From Brevibacterium sp. UCMA 11754 (GTDB taxonomy: Bacteria > Actinomycetota > Actinomycetes > Actinomycetales > Brevibacteriaceae), in the NCBI RefSeq assembly GCF_021532275.1, contig NZ_JACBOT010000034.1, forward strand, positions 1 to 64,000: 64,000 nucleotides of DNA, given 5' to 3'. Positions 26,035-35,470 of this stretch are shown here, piece by piece. The translations under genes were made by a program, and so were the position numbers. The stretch's first letter is position 1. Each line of letters begins with the position of its first letter. The notes below the pieces were generated by a model. The model was given only the letters and a program-made list of their open reading frames with translations, did no database searches and had not been told where the DNA came from.

Positions 26035-27075
26035 ATGACGCCGACACTATTGCCCACTTCGATCGTCGGCAGCCTGCCGAAGCCGTCATGGCTCGCACAG
26101 CCTGAGATCCTCTGGTCACCGTGGAATCTGCAGGGCGATGACCTGGCCGAGGGCAGACGTGATGCCCTGCGTATCGCAGTCCACGAGCAGACCAACCGCG
26201 GCATCGATATCGTCAGCGACGGAGAACAGACCCGACAGCATTTCGTCACCACATTCATCGAACACCTCAACGGCGTTGATTTCGAGAAGCGGGAGACGGT
26301 TCGAATCCGTGATCGCTATGACGCAAGCGTGCCTACCGTGGTCGGCGCAGTGAGCCGTGAGAAGCCAGTGTTCGCCGACGACGCGAAGTTCCTCCGGCAG
26401 CAGACCGACCAACCGATCAAATGGGCGCTCCCCGGCCCGATGACTATGATCGACACGCTCTACGACGGCTATTACAAGAGCCGCGAGAAATTGGCCTGGG
26501 AGTTCGCCGCAGTTCTCAATCAGGAGGCGCGGGACCTGGAAGCAGCCGGAGTGGACATCATCCAGTTCGACGAGCCTGCCTTCAATGTCTTCTTCGACGA
26601 GATGAAGGACTGGGGAATTGCCACGCTGGAGCGAGCTGCGGAAGGACTGCGCGCGGAAACCGCCGTGCACATCTGCTACGGCTACGGGATCACTGCAAAC
26701 AATGACTGGAAAGCAACCCTCGGGTCAGAATGGCGCCAGTACGAGGAATCGTTCCCGCTCCTGCGGCAGTCGACCATCGACATCGTCTCACTGGAGTGCC
26801 ATAACTCCCGTGTCCCGATGGACCTCATCGAGCTCATCCGCGGCAAAAAGGTCATGCTCGGGGCCATCGACGTGGCGAATGAGACCATCGAGACTCCGGA
26901 GGAAGTTGCCGACACCCTGCGCAAGGCGCTCAAATTCGTCGACTCGGACAACCTCATCCCGAGCACAAACTGCGGCATGGCGCCGTTCTCGCGGGATGTC
27001 GCCCTCGGGAAGTTGAGCGCGCTGAGCGCGGGAACGAGCATCGTTCGTGAGGAGCTCTCTGTCACAAGGTCCTGA
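26035..27075 (+). CDS. mesD: MesD, folate-independent methionine synthase core
   Basis: 346 residues, the size of the catalytic half of MetE without its N-terminal folate-binding domain. Methylates homocysteine to methionine. Zinc ligands expected from MetE are present: His212 and Cys214 in VHICYGYG, a Glu (about 254) in SLECHN and Cys313 in TNCGMAP. Homocysteine-side residues: IVGSLPKP at the start and FDEPAFN near residue 180. The ATG at 26035 has an AGGAG site with about nine bases spacing. It is paired with mesX and divergent LysR. A full metE or metH is not in this window. Confidence 0.9.
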   Translation: MTPTLLPTSIVGSLPKPSWLAQPEILWSPWNLQGDDLAEGRRDALRIAVHEQTNRGIDIVSDGEQTRQHFVTTFIEHLNGVDFEKRETVRIRDRYDASVPTVVGAVSREKPVFADDAKFLRQQTDQPIKWALPGPMTMIDTLYDGYYKSREKLAWEFAAVLNQEARDLEAAGVDIIQFDEPAFNVFFDEMKDWGIATLERAAEGLRAETAVHICYGYGITANNDWKATLGSEWRQYEESFPLLRQSTIDIVSLECHNSRVPMDLIELIRGKKVMLGAIDVANETIETPEEVADTLRKALKFVDSDNLIPSTNCGMAPFSRDVALGKLSALSAGTSIVREELSVTRS

Positions 27076-27634
27076 ACCCCTGACGGCATATTTTGGACTC
27101 AGCAAGCCGATGACCATCGCACCTCTCTCGGGAGGGCGGTGGCTCAGATTGACGGACGCTGAAGTCCGAACCCGACGCGTACTCGGGGCTGCAGACCAGA
27201 CTCTTGGCCTCACGATCACCGCCGGTCAGTCATCGCACCGGCGGTGGCAGATCGTGGGCGCACAGGCAGTGCTTCACCTTCTCTTCGCGCGCGAGCACAT
27301 GCAGAGCGGCCGCCGGCAGGATGCCATGGCAATGTGGAGCTTGTTCGCAATAGACGCAGGGATCGCCGACGGCGAACCTGGCGCAGCGGCCTCCAGCCGG
27401 CCAACGGCCAGTCCGGCATCGCGCTCCCGGGCGAACGCTTCGGCATCCACACCCTTCCACCGGTATGGAAAACGCTCATCCCGCGTTCGACAGCCACTCA
27501 CACAGACGTCGAGAAGCTCAACACGTCGACGATGACGTTCACTTCAGCACCGACAGCCCGCGCACCTCGAGGCCCCCAGTCGAAGCGCACGGAGTACCGG
27601 CGCTGGCCGAACAGGTCTGCCTGGACAGACAAAC
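27076..27634. other. 559-base stretch without a clear gene
   Basis: Several overlapping frames are open on both strands (for example + 27047-27535 and - 27216-27497) but none has family features, a good ribosome site or a plausible length. The codon pattern does not favour one frame. This probably reflects decayed coding sequence between mesXD and the toxin-antitoxin pair. I see no promoter, repeat or transposase remnant in it. Confidence 0.4.
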
Positions 27635-27955
27635 TCAAGCCACCCGCAACGGCTTGATCGCGGCGACCTTGTCACGCAGCGCCCGACGCTGGAGCCGCAG
27701 CTCGTAGTTTGACTGCAGGTTCATCCACAACTCCTCGGACGTCCCGAAGTACCTCGCCAGACGGATCGCGGTATCGGCCGTGATGCCCCGCTTGCCGTGC
27801 ACGATCTCGTTGATCCGCCGCGGCGGCACACCGATCGACACCGCGAGCTTGTTTTGAGTGATCCCGAAGCCCTCGATGAAATCCTCCATCAGGATCTTTC
27901 CAGGGTGGATCGGCTCGATCAGGTCGCTCTCAGTGGTAGTCGACGAGTTAGACAT
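27635..27955 (-). CDS. higA: HigA-type antitoxin (XRE HTH)
   Basis: 106 residues. Typical HigA: IHPGKILMEDFIEGFGITQNKLAVSIGVPPRRINEIVHGKRGITADTAIRLARYFGTSEELWMNLQSNYEL. It neutralises the HigB toxin and, as an HTH protein, represses the operon. GGAGGT seven bases before the ATG at 27955 settles the start and overlaps the toxin stop by eight bases. Toxin gene first, antitoxin second, as is normal for higBA. Confidence 0.93.
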   Translation of the reverse strand: MSNSSTTTESDLIEPIHPGKILMEDFIEGFGITQNKLAVSIGVPPRRINEIVHGKRGITADTAIRLARYFGTSEELWMNLQSNYELRLQRRALRDKVAAIKPLRVA

Positions 27956-28211
27956 CGTCCGCACCTCCATCTCTCCAGACGAAGCAGAGACGCCATTGCG
28001 CGTTCACGCGGATGCTATGCTGCCCGCGTCGGTCGCCGACCGGACGCTCCAGGCGGTTGCCTGGCAGGACCCGGAGGTCCTCGACATCCTTCACCGCATG
28101 GATCAGCTCGAGCTTCCACAAGGTCGCCCGCTGCACCATCCGATCAACGCGCTTGACGTACTGCTCATGCCAGATGTGCTCGGTGTCCTTGCTGCCGAAC
28201 GATCTGATCAC
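27948..28211 (-). CDS. higB: HigB-type toxin (RelE superfamily mRNA interferase)
   Basis: 87 residues. RelE/HigB fold: MIRSFGSKDTEHIWHEQYVKRV, a central RKL-like helix (MVQRATLWKLELIHAVKDVEDLRVLPGNRLERPVGDRRGQHSIRVNAQWRLCFVW), with the Arg/Trp/Arg core RVNAQWRLCF conserved. The usual end after FVW is xxGxxxxVEIVDYH; here it stops at GGADDV, so the last strand may be missing. The start codon is GTG 28211, with only a weak site. It cleaves mRNA on the ribosome when free of HigA. Confidence 0.9.
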   Translation of the reverse strand: MIRSFGSKDTEHIWHEQYVKRVDRMVQRATLWKLELIHAVKDVEDLRVLPGNRLERPVGDRRGQHSIRVNAQWRLCFVWRDGGADDV

Positions 28212-28220
28212 GAGTCCAGT

Positions 28221-28255
28221 GTATAACGGACACCGTCATTAACGCTATACGTTAA
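28221..28255. promoter_or_regulatory. HigBA operator/promoter region with perfect palindrome TTAACG-N5-CGTTAA
   Basis: 28239-28255 is a perfect six-base-arm palindrome around CTATA. With GTATAACG at 28221-28228 it gives two dyad-like elements before higB, as expected for cooperative HigA binding. The palindrome covers the stop codon of ychF (28245-28247), so the toxin operon's operator lies over the 3' end of the neighbour. Confidence 0.6.
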
Positions 28256-29330
28256 ACCTAAATTCCACCACGTCGCCGTCGACCATCACGTATTCCTTGC
28301 CTTCCATCCGGACCTTGCCGGCTGATTTGGCTGCGGCCATCGAACCGTTGGCATCGAGGTCATCGAAGGAGACGACCTCGGCCTTGATGAAGCCCTTTTG
28401 GAAGTCGGTGTGAATAACGCCGGCGGCTTCAGGGGCGGTTGCGCCCTTCGGAATGGTCCAGGCACGGGATTCCTTAGGACCGGCCGTCAGGTAGGTCTGC
28501 AGGCCCAATGTGTCGAATCCGACTCGTGCCAGCTTGTCCAGACCGGCTTCGTCCTGACCGGTGGATTCCAGCATCTCGAGGGCTTCCTCGGCGTCGAGCT
28601 CGGCGAGTTCCGACTCGAACTTGGCGTCAAGGAAAATCGCTTCGACAGGTGCCACCAATGCACGCATCTCTGCCTTCTTCTCTTCGTCAGCGAGCACATC
28701 GTCATCGACGTTGAAGACGTAGAGGAACGGCTTGACGGTCATCAGCTGCAGCTCGCGCAGCTCGGTGACGTCGAACTTGTCGGCCTGCATCGCCTGATAG
28801 AGAGTCTTTCCACTCTCGAGGATCTCGACAGCGGCGTCGATGGCAGCCAGCTGCTCTGCCGGCGCCCGTTTGCCTTTGACTTCCTTCTCGATCCGCGGCC
28901 GCGCTTTTTCCAAGGTCTGGAGGTCGGCGAGGATGAGCTCGGTGTTGATGGTGTCGATGTCATCAGCTGGGCTGATCTTTCCTTCGACGTGGATCACGTC
29001 GTCATCGACGAAGCCACGGATGACCTGGCAGATCGCTTCAGCCTCGCGGATGTTGGCCAGGAACTGATTGCCCAGCCCCTCACCTTCGGATGCGCCGCGG
29101 ACGATCCCTGCGATATCGACGAAGTCGACTGTTGCGTTGAGGATTCGCTCCGAGCTGAAGATCTCTGCCAATCGAGTCAGTCGCGCGTCAGGCAACGGCA
29201 CCACGCCAACGTTGGGTTCGATCGTCGCGAACGGGTAGTTCGCCGCGAGAACTTGGTTCTTGGTCAATGCATTAAACATGGTCGACTTGCCGACATTGGG
29301 CAGTCCCACGATTCCGATAGTTAGAGCCAC
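28245..29330 (-). CDS. ychF: YchF, redox-regulated ATPase of the OBG family
   Basis: 361 residues. The ATPase domain begins [20 protein letters not shown] (G1), with G3 [20 protein letters not shown] and the NxxE-type nucleotide motif seen as FNVDDD. A coiled-coil region follows and the C-terminal TGS domain is present ([36 protein letters not shown]). It is a conserved ATPase (rather than GTPase) bound to ribosomes and involved in stress response. Normal length. The gene is monocistronic and divergent from rmuC. Confidence 0.95.
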   Translation of the reverse strand: MALTIGIVGLPNVGKSTMFNALTKNQVLAANYPFATIEPNVGVVPLPDARLTRLAEIFSSERILNATVDFVDIAGIVRGASEGEGLGNQFLANIREAEAICQVIRGFVDDDVIHVEGKISPADDIDTINTELILADLQTLEKARPRIEKEVKGKRAPAEQLAAIDAAVEILESGKTLYQAMQADKFDVTELRELQLMTVKPFLYVFNVDDDVLADEEKKAEMRALVAPVEAIFLDAKFESELAELDAEEALEMLESTGQDEAGLDKLARVGFDTLGLQTYLTAGPKESRAWTIPKGATAPEAAGVIHTDFQKGFIKAEVVSFDDLDANGSMAAAKSAGKVRMEGKEYVMVDGDVVEFRFNV

Positions 29331-29403
29331 GGTAGCTAAGTCTATCCCGGCGCCGAGGTGCGGGTCTAAATCTCGTGTCAGTGCCGTCTGTCACGCTTGA
29401 GTC

Positions 29404-30588
29404 ATGAACTCTTTCCCCGCCACAGGAGTGATCGTCGTCCTCATCCTGGCGATCATCATCAGCGTCGTCCTCGGCTTCCTCCTCGGGCGCGCGCACGCGC
29501 GTTCTCGCTATATTGAGCGACTCACGAGAGCGGAGACTACGTCTCGGATTCTCACCAGCCGGACAGAGGATTTGGAAGCCGATGCGCAGATGGCTGGTGA
29601 GATCACCGCGGCCATCGGTCCGTTGGCGGCAAGTGTCAATCACCTGCAGGAGAACCTTCAGTCCCAGGACCGAACACAACTGGAACAGATTACGCGCCTC
29701 AATACGCAGATCGGGCACCTGAGCCAACAGAACCTCAGACTGCAGGAGTCCACCGGATCACTGGCAAGCGCACTGAATTCGACGACTCAACGTGGAGACT
29801 GGGGCGAGGTCCAGCTCAAACGCATCGTCGAATATGCAGGCCTCCTCCCCCACGTGGATTTCGAGACTCAGGTCAGCAGTGTGCGTGATGGCAAACGCCA
29901 TCGCCCCGACATGACCGTGAACCTACCCGGCGGCGGAACGATCATCATCGACGCCAAAACCCCACTGTCTGCCCGGATGGACAGTACTGATTCCAACGCC
30001 GATGATCATGCTCGCGCGCTGCTGCGACACATCGATTCGCTGGCATCCAAGGAGTATTGGAAGTCCTTCGACTCGGCCCCGGACTTCGTTGTCTGCTTCG
30101 TCCCCACGGACGGGCTGCTGTCCTCGGCAGCGTCCACCTATCCGAAGATGATTGATCATGCTCTCGGCAAGAACGTCGTACTCGCCTCCCCCGCCACGCT
30201 TCTGGTTCTGCTCAAGACCGTGGCGCTCAATTGGCGACAGGCGGACATGAGCACGTCCGCGGCCGAGGTGCTCAAACTCGGCACCGAACTCTACGAACGC
30301 ATCGGCACTCTGGTCACGCACGTGACGCGGATGGGATCGAGTCTGGATCGATCGGTTGAGGACTACAATCGTTTCGTCTCTTCACTGGAGTCGCGGTTCC
30401 TCGTCACTGCCCGAAAATTTCCGAACACGGGAATCGTTGCCACCGAACTCGATGCAGTTGCTGAGCTCGACTCACGCAGCCGCGGAGTCAGTGCTGAAGA
30501 ACTTACACGGCCAAGCACTGCGGGACAGGATTCATTCGCAGCACAGGATACGACTGATCTGAGACGTCGCCGCACGGGCTCCGATTAG
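29404..30588 (+). CDS. rmuC: RmuC-family DNA recombination protein
   Basis: 394 residues. An N-terminal membrane anchor (IVVLILAIIISVVLGFLLGR, residues 9-28) is followed by a coiled-coil stretch (about 35-130), then the RmuC nuclease-like core: STTQRGDWGEVQLKRIVEYAGLLPHVDFETQ, the PD-(D/E)xK-type RHRPDMTVNLPGGGTIIIDAKTPL, and YPKMIDHALGKNVVLASPATLLVLLKTVALNWRQ. Limits recombination at inverted repeats. Divergent from ychF and convergent with ispH. Confidence 0.93.
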   Translation: MNSFPATGVIVVLILAIIISVVLGFLLGRAHARSRYIERLTRAETTSRILTSRTEDLEADAQMAGEITAAIGPLAASVNHLQENLQSQDRTQLEQITRLNTQIGHLSQQNLRLQESTGSLASALNSTTQRGDWGEVQLKRIVEYAGLLPHVDFETQVSSVRDGKRHRPDMTVNLPGGGTIIIDAKTPLSARMDSTDSNADDHARALLRHIDSLASKEYWKSFDSAPDFVVCFVPTDGLLSSAASTYPKMIDHALGKNVVLASPATLLVLLKTVALNWRQADMSTSAAEVLKLGTELYERIGTLVTHVTRMGSSLDRSVEDYNRFVSSLESRFLVTARKFPNTGIVATELDAVAELDSRSRGVSAEELTRPSTAGQDSFAAQDTTDLRRRRTGSD

Positions 30589-30605
30589 ACCAGGTACCGA
30601 TCAGA

Positions 30606-31685
30606 TCAGATCAGGTCGTGATCCCGGTCAGCGCCATCACGTTTGTTCGATGTCTTCTTCCCGGCGGCCTTGAGATCCTTGCGCAGTTCGCGCGGCAGGG
30701 AGAACATGATGTCTTCCTCCGCTGTGACGATTTCCTCGACCGAGCCGAAGCCGTACTCGCCCAACAGCTTGAGAAGGTCCTGGACCAGCCCTTCCGGCAC
30801 GCTCGCTCCTGAGGTCACGCCGACCGTTGCGACATCATGGAACCAGGACTCGTCGACCTCTCGAGCGAAATCGACGCGTCGTGCGTCCCTGGCCCCGTGC
30901 TCCAGAGCAACTTCGACCAGACGCACGGAGTTCGACGAATTGGCTGAGCCGACAACCAGCACCAGATCGGACTGCGGGGCGATCTTCTTCACGGCCACCT
31001 GCCGGTTCGAGGTGGCATAGCAGATGTCGTCGCTTGGAGGGTCCTGCAGGTGGGGGAACCGTTCCCGCAGAATGTTGACCGTCTCCATCGTCTCGTCGAC
31101 ACTCAACGTCGTCTGTGAGAGCCAGACCAGGCTCTCTGCATTGCCGATCTCGACAGTCTTGGCTTCCTCAGGGTTCTGGATCAGCGTGATGTCGTCGGGA
31201 GCCTCTCCCATCGTGCCTTCGACCTCTTCGTGACCTGCGTGGCCGACCAGAAGAATTCTGTAACCGTCACGGGCGAATCGAACTGCCTCGCGGTGGACCT
31301 TCGTCACCAGTGGGCATGTGGCATCGATCGTGGACAGCTCACGAGCGGCCGCCTCGGCGTGCACCGCAGGAGACACACCGTGCGCGGAGAACACAAGTCG
31401 AGCACCCTCGGGAACTTCATCAGTCTCGTTGACGAAGACGGCGCCGCGTTCGGAGAGGGTGTCGACCACATGACGGTTGTGCACAATCTCCTTGCGAACG
31501 TAGACGGGAGCACCATAGTGCTCGAGTGCGCGCTCGACGGCGATCACTGCGCGGTCAACTCCGGCACAGTATCCGCGCGGGGCAGCCAGAAGCACCTTCT
31601 GGTCAGCACCTTCGGGCGTCCGGATGTCCTCCGGAGCAATACGCTTGCGCGGAATGGTGGGCATGGGTACAGATACGGCAGTCAC
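30606..31685 (-). CDS. ispH: IspH (LytB), 4-hydroxy-3-methylbut-2-enyl diphosphate reductase
   Basis: 359 residues, the last step of the MEP isoprenoid pathway, making IPP and DMAPP. The three Fe-S cysteines are visible: Cys40 in APRGYCAG, Cys124 in DATCPL and Cys222 in ICYATSNRQ. Substrate-contact His/Glu: [15 protein letters not shown] and [10 protein letters not shown]. Start at GTG 31685, or ATG 31664; neither has a clear ribosome site, so it may be leaderless. Divergent from xseA. The end is GADRDHDLI, followed by short TGATC repeats. Confidence 0.96.
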   Translation of the reverse strand: MTAVSVPMPTIPRKRIAPEDIRTPEGADQKVLLAAPRGYCAGVDRAVIAVERALEHYGAPVYVRKEIVHNRHVVDTLSERGAVFVNETDEVPEGARLVFSAHGVSPAVHAEAAARELSTIDATCPLVTKVHREAVRFARDGYRILLVGHAGHEEVEGTMGEAPDDITLIQNPEEAKTVEIGNAESLVWLSQTTLSVDETMETVNILRERFPHLQDPPSDDICYATSNRQVAVKKIAPQSDLVLVVGSANSSNSVRLVEVALEHGARDARRVDFAREVDESWFHDVATVGVTSGASVPEGLVQDLLKLLGEYGFGSVEEIVTAEEDIMFSLPRELRKDLKAAGKKTSNKRDGADRDHDLI

Positions 31686-31853
31686 AAGCTCAGTTTAGGC
31701 CGGGCACCTGAACAACGGCTACAAAGGTGAAGCAATCCACATCACACGCTCCCACCACCCGGATTCCATCCCCGATCGCCTGAGTTCCTGCGCGGCGATG
31801 ATTCGCCATGTCACCACCGTTCGTTAGGGTGGTGGATTGGAAGGGGAGACAAC

Positions 31854-33149
31854 ATGGCGAAACGAATTTCCGGCACTCCCGGAACCCTCGGCGAAACAGT
31901 CGACGCTCAGGAACTGGCTGCGACGGCAGGTGAGACGACGGCGGAGAACCCGTGGCCCCTGAGTCTGCTCTCAAGCAAGATGAAATCCTATATCGACCGC
32001 ATGTCGAGTGTGTGGATCGAGGGACAGGTTGTCGAGCTCAATCACCGCGGCAAGGCCAGCTACCTGACTCTGCGCGATAACGACGTCGAAATGTCGTTGC
32101 CGGTCCAGATCTGGAAGAACGTGCTCGACCGCACTGGAGCTCCGCTGTCGGAGGGCAGCCATGTCGTCGCCAACCTCAAGGCAGATTTCTGGACGAAGAC
32201 CGGTCGTCTGACCATGCGGGCCAATGACATCCGGGCTGTCGGCCTCGGTGAGCTGCTGGCCCGGCTCGAGCGACTGAAGAAACAGCTCGGCGCGGAGGGA
32301 CTGTTCGATCCGAATCGGAAGAAACGCCTGCCGTTCCTGCCCAATCGGATCGGCCTCATCACCGGCCGGGACTCCGACGCGCAGAAGGACGTCGTTCGCA
32401 ACGTCGCCCTGCGCTGGCCGGCCGCCGAGTTCGAGATCCGCAACTGCGCTGTCCAGGGCCCCGACGCTGTGCCGGGGGTAATGAAGAATCTCGCCGAACT
32501 CGATGCCGACCCGCAGATCGACATCATCGTCATCGCTCGCGGCGGTGGGAGCATGGAAGACCTGTTGCCGTTCTCCAACGAGGCCCTGGTCCGGGCCGTG
32601 TCTGAGGCGAGCACTCCCGTCGTGTCGGCGATCGGCCACGAGGCCGACCGCCCGATCCTCGATGAAGTTGCCGATATCAGAGCGTCGACTCCCACCGACG
32701 CAGCCAAACGCATCGTGCCGGATGTGGCCGAAGAAGCAATGAACCTGCTGCGCGCGCGGGCGGAACTCGATGCCGCCGTCAACCGGATCATCGACCGGGA
32801 GCAGGAGATGCTCACCTCAGTCCGATCACGTCCGGTGCTGGCCGAGCCGCAGACTATGGTGACCGCCCACGAAGAGCAGCTGCGGCTGGTCCGTCGACGC
32901 AGCCTTCAGGCGACGACGACCCGCATCATGCAGGGGCAGACCGAGATCAACCACCTGCGTTCACAAGCACGCTCACTCTCCCCGTTACGGACGCTCGAAC
33001 GCGGCTACGCCGTCGTTCAAAGCGATGACGGCCAGGCCATCAGAGACTCGGATGAGGTCAAAGCCGGCGACGGCGTCCACGTGCGTGTCGCTCACGGCCG
33101 CTTCGATGCCGAGGTGACGGCCGCACAGGAGAGCACAGATGGCAGCTAG
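31854..33149 (+). CDS. xseA: Exodeoxyribonuclease VII large subunit
   Basis: 431 residues, with AAGGGGAG before the ATG. OB-fold N-terminus (SVWIEGQVVELNHRGKASYLTLRD) and the nuclease domain with PNRIGLITGRDSDAQKDVVRNV and IIVIARGGGSMEDLLPFSNEALVRA, a Walker-like conserved region. A coiled-coil arm follows, and the end is SPLRTLERGYAVVQSDDG. Forms a large complex with XseB subunits to degrade ssDNA. The C-terminal tail has an extra HGRFDAEVTAAQESTDGS. xseB follows. Confidence 0.96.
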   Translation: MAKRISGTPGTLGETVDAQELAATAGETTAENPWPLSLLSSKMKSYIDRMSSVWIEGQVVELNHRGKASYLTLRDNDVEMSLPVQIWKNVLDRTGAPLSEGSHVVANLKADFWTKTGRLTMRANDIRAVGLGELLARLERLKKQLGAEGLFDPNRKKRLPFLPNRIGLITGRDSDAQKDVVRNVALRWPAAEFEIRNCAVQGPDAVPGVMKNLAELDADPQIDIIVIARGGGSMEDLLPFSNEALVRAVSEASTPVVSAIGHEADRPILDEVADIRASTPTDAAKRIVPDVAEEAMNLLRARAELDAAVNRIIDREQEMLTSVRSRPVLAEPQTMVTAHEEQLRLVRRRSLQATTTRIMQGQTEINHLRSQARSLSPLRTLERGYAVVQSDDGQAIRDSDEVKAGDGVHVRVAHGRFDAEVTAAQESTDGS

Positions 33150-33228
33150 GCAACCGAATGATGACAACGCCCGGCCCCACCACATTCGATCAGACATCGG
33201 CTCAAACAATCCCGCAAAGGACGCAATC

Positions 33229-33468
33229 ATGACAGAACCAGCAGCCCAGCAGAACCAGGCCGACATCAGCACCCTCAGCTACGAACAGGCACGTGAAGAA
33301 CTGGTCGGAATCGTCAAACGACTCGAAGCTGGAAATCTTCCATTGGAGGACTCACTGAGCCTGTGGGAGCGCGGCGAAGCCCTGGCCGACCGTTGCCAGG
33401 GATGGCTCGATGGGGCACGTGAGCGCCTCGACAAGGCGCGGGAAGAATCCTCGGACGAGGATGACTGA
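33229..33468 (+). CDS. xseB: Exodeoxyribonuclease VII small subunit
   Basis: 79 residues, normal length. TLSYEQAREELVGIVKRLEAGNLPLEDSLSLWERGEALADRCQGWLDGARERL is the family signature. Binds the XseA arm. AAAGGA seven bases before the ATG at 33229 favours this start over the ATG at 33139, which overlaps the xseA end and would add a 30-residue tail. It follows xseA in the same operon. Confidence 0.95.
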   Translation: MTEPAAQQNQADISTLSYEQAREELVGIVKRLEAGNLPLEDSLSLWERGEALADRCQGWLDGARERLDKAREESSDEDD

Positions 33469-33471
33469 GCC

Positions 33472-34044
33472 TCAGCTCAGTTGTTCAGCGACCTGCTTCG
33501 CGAAGGCGTCGATGGTGTCGGGCGTCGCGATTGCAGTGATGACGACGAAGTTGTCGCCCTTGCCTGTGACCCAATATTCTTTGGCGTCGTCTGTCCGATA
33601 GACCTGGAAGTCGGAGCCGCCGACGGTCACCGTCTCAGCTGCAATCGCATCTTCGTCGACTTGATTCTCGGCCCATTTCTCGGTGGCCTTGGCCTGCTCA
33701 ATGCTCACCCATTGCCGCTCAGTTCCGACGAAGGACATATACCAGGACGTGTGGTCGGATTCGCCCACACGGTCCAAGTTCGCCTCGTTCGATGTCCACC
33801 CACTCGGGATTTCAGGCACGATGAGATCGAAGTCGGCACTGTCCTGGGACTGCTCCGCAATCGTCTGGTAGTCGACCACACGCTGAGAGTCGACCTCTGG
33901 CTGAGGGGCGATCAGCAGAACCACTGCGACGACGGCCAGGCAGGCGAAGATCGCAATGATCATATTGACCCAGTTCGAGTTCTTCCGCAGGAAGCGCATC
34001 TCTTCCCTGGACCCCGGGAGCATCACTCCGGACTCGTCAGCCAT
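33472..34044 (-). CDS. DUF4245 membrane-anchored protein
   Basis: 190 residues, actinobacterial family of unknown function. A cytoplasmic start, then one transmembrane helix (WVNMIIAIFACLAVVAVVLLIA, about residues 25-47). The outside part has the DUF4245 features VDYQTIAEQSQ, IVPEIPSGWTSNEANL, TSWYMSFVGTERQWVSIEQAKATEKWAENQ and VYRTDDAKEYWVTGKGDNFVVITAIATPDTIDAFAKQVAEQL. GAGGGAG five bases before the ATG at 34044 indicates that start over the longer frame from 34245. It is convergent with xseB and divergent from glpX. Confidence 0.82.
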   Translation of the reverse strand: MADESGVMLPGSREEMRFLRKNSNWVNMIIAIFACLAVVAVVLLIAPQPEVDSQRVVDYQTIAEQSQDSADFDLIVPEIPSGWTSNEANLDRVGESDHTSWYMSFVGTERQWVSIEQAKATEKWAENQVDEDAIAAETVTVGGSDFQVYRTDDAKEYWVTGKGDNFVVITAIATPDTIDAFAKQVAEQLS

Positions 34045-34253
34045 TGGCACTCCCTCGGGACCGGCATCCGTGCGTGCCACGGGCGCCTGCGTTCCCACAG
34101 TGTTGGTATCAGATTGGGCGTTCACATCGCCATTGTCCTCGGGGAAGGCTCCAAGGGCCAATCCAGGGCGGGCTTTCATGATGGTGGCCACCGTCACGGC
34201 GCGAAATCGTCCCGATGTCGGCGCCGAACGTGTGGGGTGGCACAATTGGACTT

Positions 34254-35378
34254 ATGAGTGACTCCAATGAATCTGCTGACGTGAAATCTCATCATGACCG
34301 AGGCCGAGTGGATGCCGAGGCTCCTCCCGTCGCTGTGACGGATACCTGGTCCCAGAAAGCACAGGTCGGAGCCGACGCTCCCGACCGCAACCTCGCCCTC
34401 GAACTCGTCAGAGTCACCGAGGCTGCCGCTATCGCAGCCGCTCCTTGGGTGGGCCGCGGCGACAAGATCGCTGCCGACGGTGCCGCTGTCGCCGCAATGC
34501 GCAATGTGATCTCGACCGTCCGCATGGCCGGACGAGTCGTCATCGGCGAAGGTGAGAAGGACGAAGCGCCGATGCTCTTCAACGGTGAACAGGTTGGCGA
34601 CGGCGGAGGCCCTCACTGCGATGTGGCCGTCGATCCGATCGACGGCACCCGTCTGACCGCGCTGGGGATGCCCAACGCCATTTCGGTCATGGCAGTCACC
34701 GAAGACGGTGCCATGTACGACCCGTCGGCTGTCTTCTACATGGAGAAGCTCGTCACCGGTCCTGCTGCCGCCGATGCCGTCGACCTGCGCTTGCCTGTGG
34801 CAGAGAACATCCGCCGCGTCGCTAAGGGCAAAGGCACGAATGATCCGGCTTCTGTGACCGTGATGATCCTCGATCGTCCGCGCCACCAGACGATGATCGA
34901 CGAGATCCGAGCCGCGGGGGCACGCATCCAGCTCATCACCGATGGTGATGTCGCCGGTGCCATCGCCGCCTGCCGTCCCGGTACCGGTGTCGACATGTTG
35001 ATGGGAATCGGTGGCACCCCCGAGGGCATCATCACCGCCTGCGCGATCAAGGCACTGGGCGGAGTCATCCAGGGCCGTCTGTGGCCACAGGACGATTCCG
35101 AGCGTGAGGCTGCGGCTGCAGCCGGCCTCGACGTCGACAAGGTACTCAACACCGATGACCTCGTCACCGGTGACAACAGCTACTTCGTGGCCACGGGCAT
35201 CACCAACGGCGACCTGCTCGACGGTGTGAAGTTCGACGGCGGACACGTCACCACTCACTCACTGGTCATGCGCTCGAAGTCGGGAACCGTGCGTTCGGTC
35301 TTCGCCGAGCACCAAGCAGCGAAGACCCATTCGTATGTCGAGGCCGCCGAGGAGGCAGCCCGCCGCGGACTCATCTGA
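34254..35378 (+). CDS. glpX: Fructose-1,6-bisphosphatase class II (GlpX)
   Basis: 374 residues; about 30 residues longer than usual because of an N-terminal extension ([22 protein letters not shown]). Core features: [40 protein letters not shown], the metal site [33 protein letters not shown], and [17 protein letters not shown]. It removes the C1 phosphate of fructose 1,6-bisphosphate in gluconeogenesis. Monocistronic or with a short leader; the next gene (carbonic anhydrase) starts 93 bases later. Confidence 0.95.
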   Translation: MSDSNESADVKSHHDRGRVDAEAPPVAVTDTWSQKAQVGADAPDRNLALELVRVTEAAAIAAAPWVGRGDKIAADGAAVAAMRNVISTVRMAGRVVIGEGEKDEAPMLFNGEQVGDGGGPHCDVAVDPIDGTRLTALGMPNAISVMAVTEDGAMYDPSAVFYMEKLVTGPAAADAVDLRLPVAENIRRVAKGKGTNDPASVTVMILDRPRHQTMIDEIRAAGARIQLITDGDVAGAIAACRPGTGVDMLMGIGGTPEGIITACAIKALGGVIQGRLWPQDDSEREAAAAAGLDVDKVLNTDDLVTGDNSYFVATGITNGDLLDGVKFDGGHVTTHSLVMRSKSGTVRSVFAEHQAAKTHSYVEAAEEAARRGLI

Positions 35379-35470
35379 GCCCACCCTCAGATATCCACCC
35401 CGGTCACTGTCGAATACGGACACCACCGATTCGATCCCTGGCCCGACAACCGGAAGTTAGGATCTCACTG

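Noticed and set aside
34194-35258. 354-codon minus-strand frame over glpX
   Set aside because: Antisense to GlpX, with His/Asp/Gly-rich composition typical of a shadow frame.
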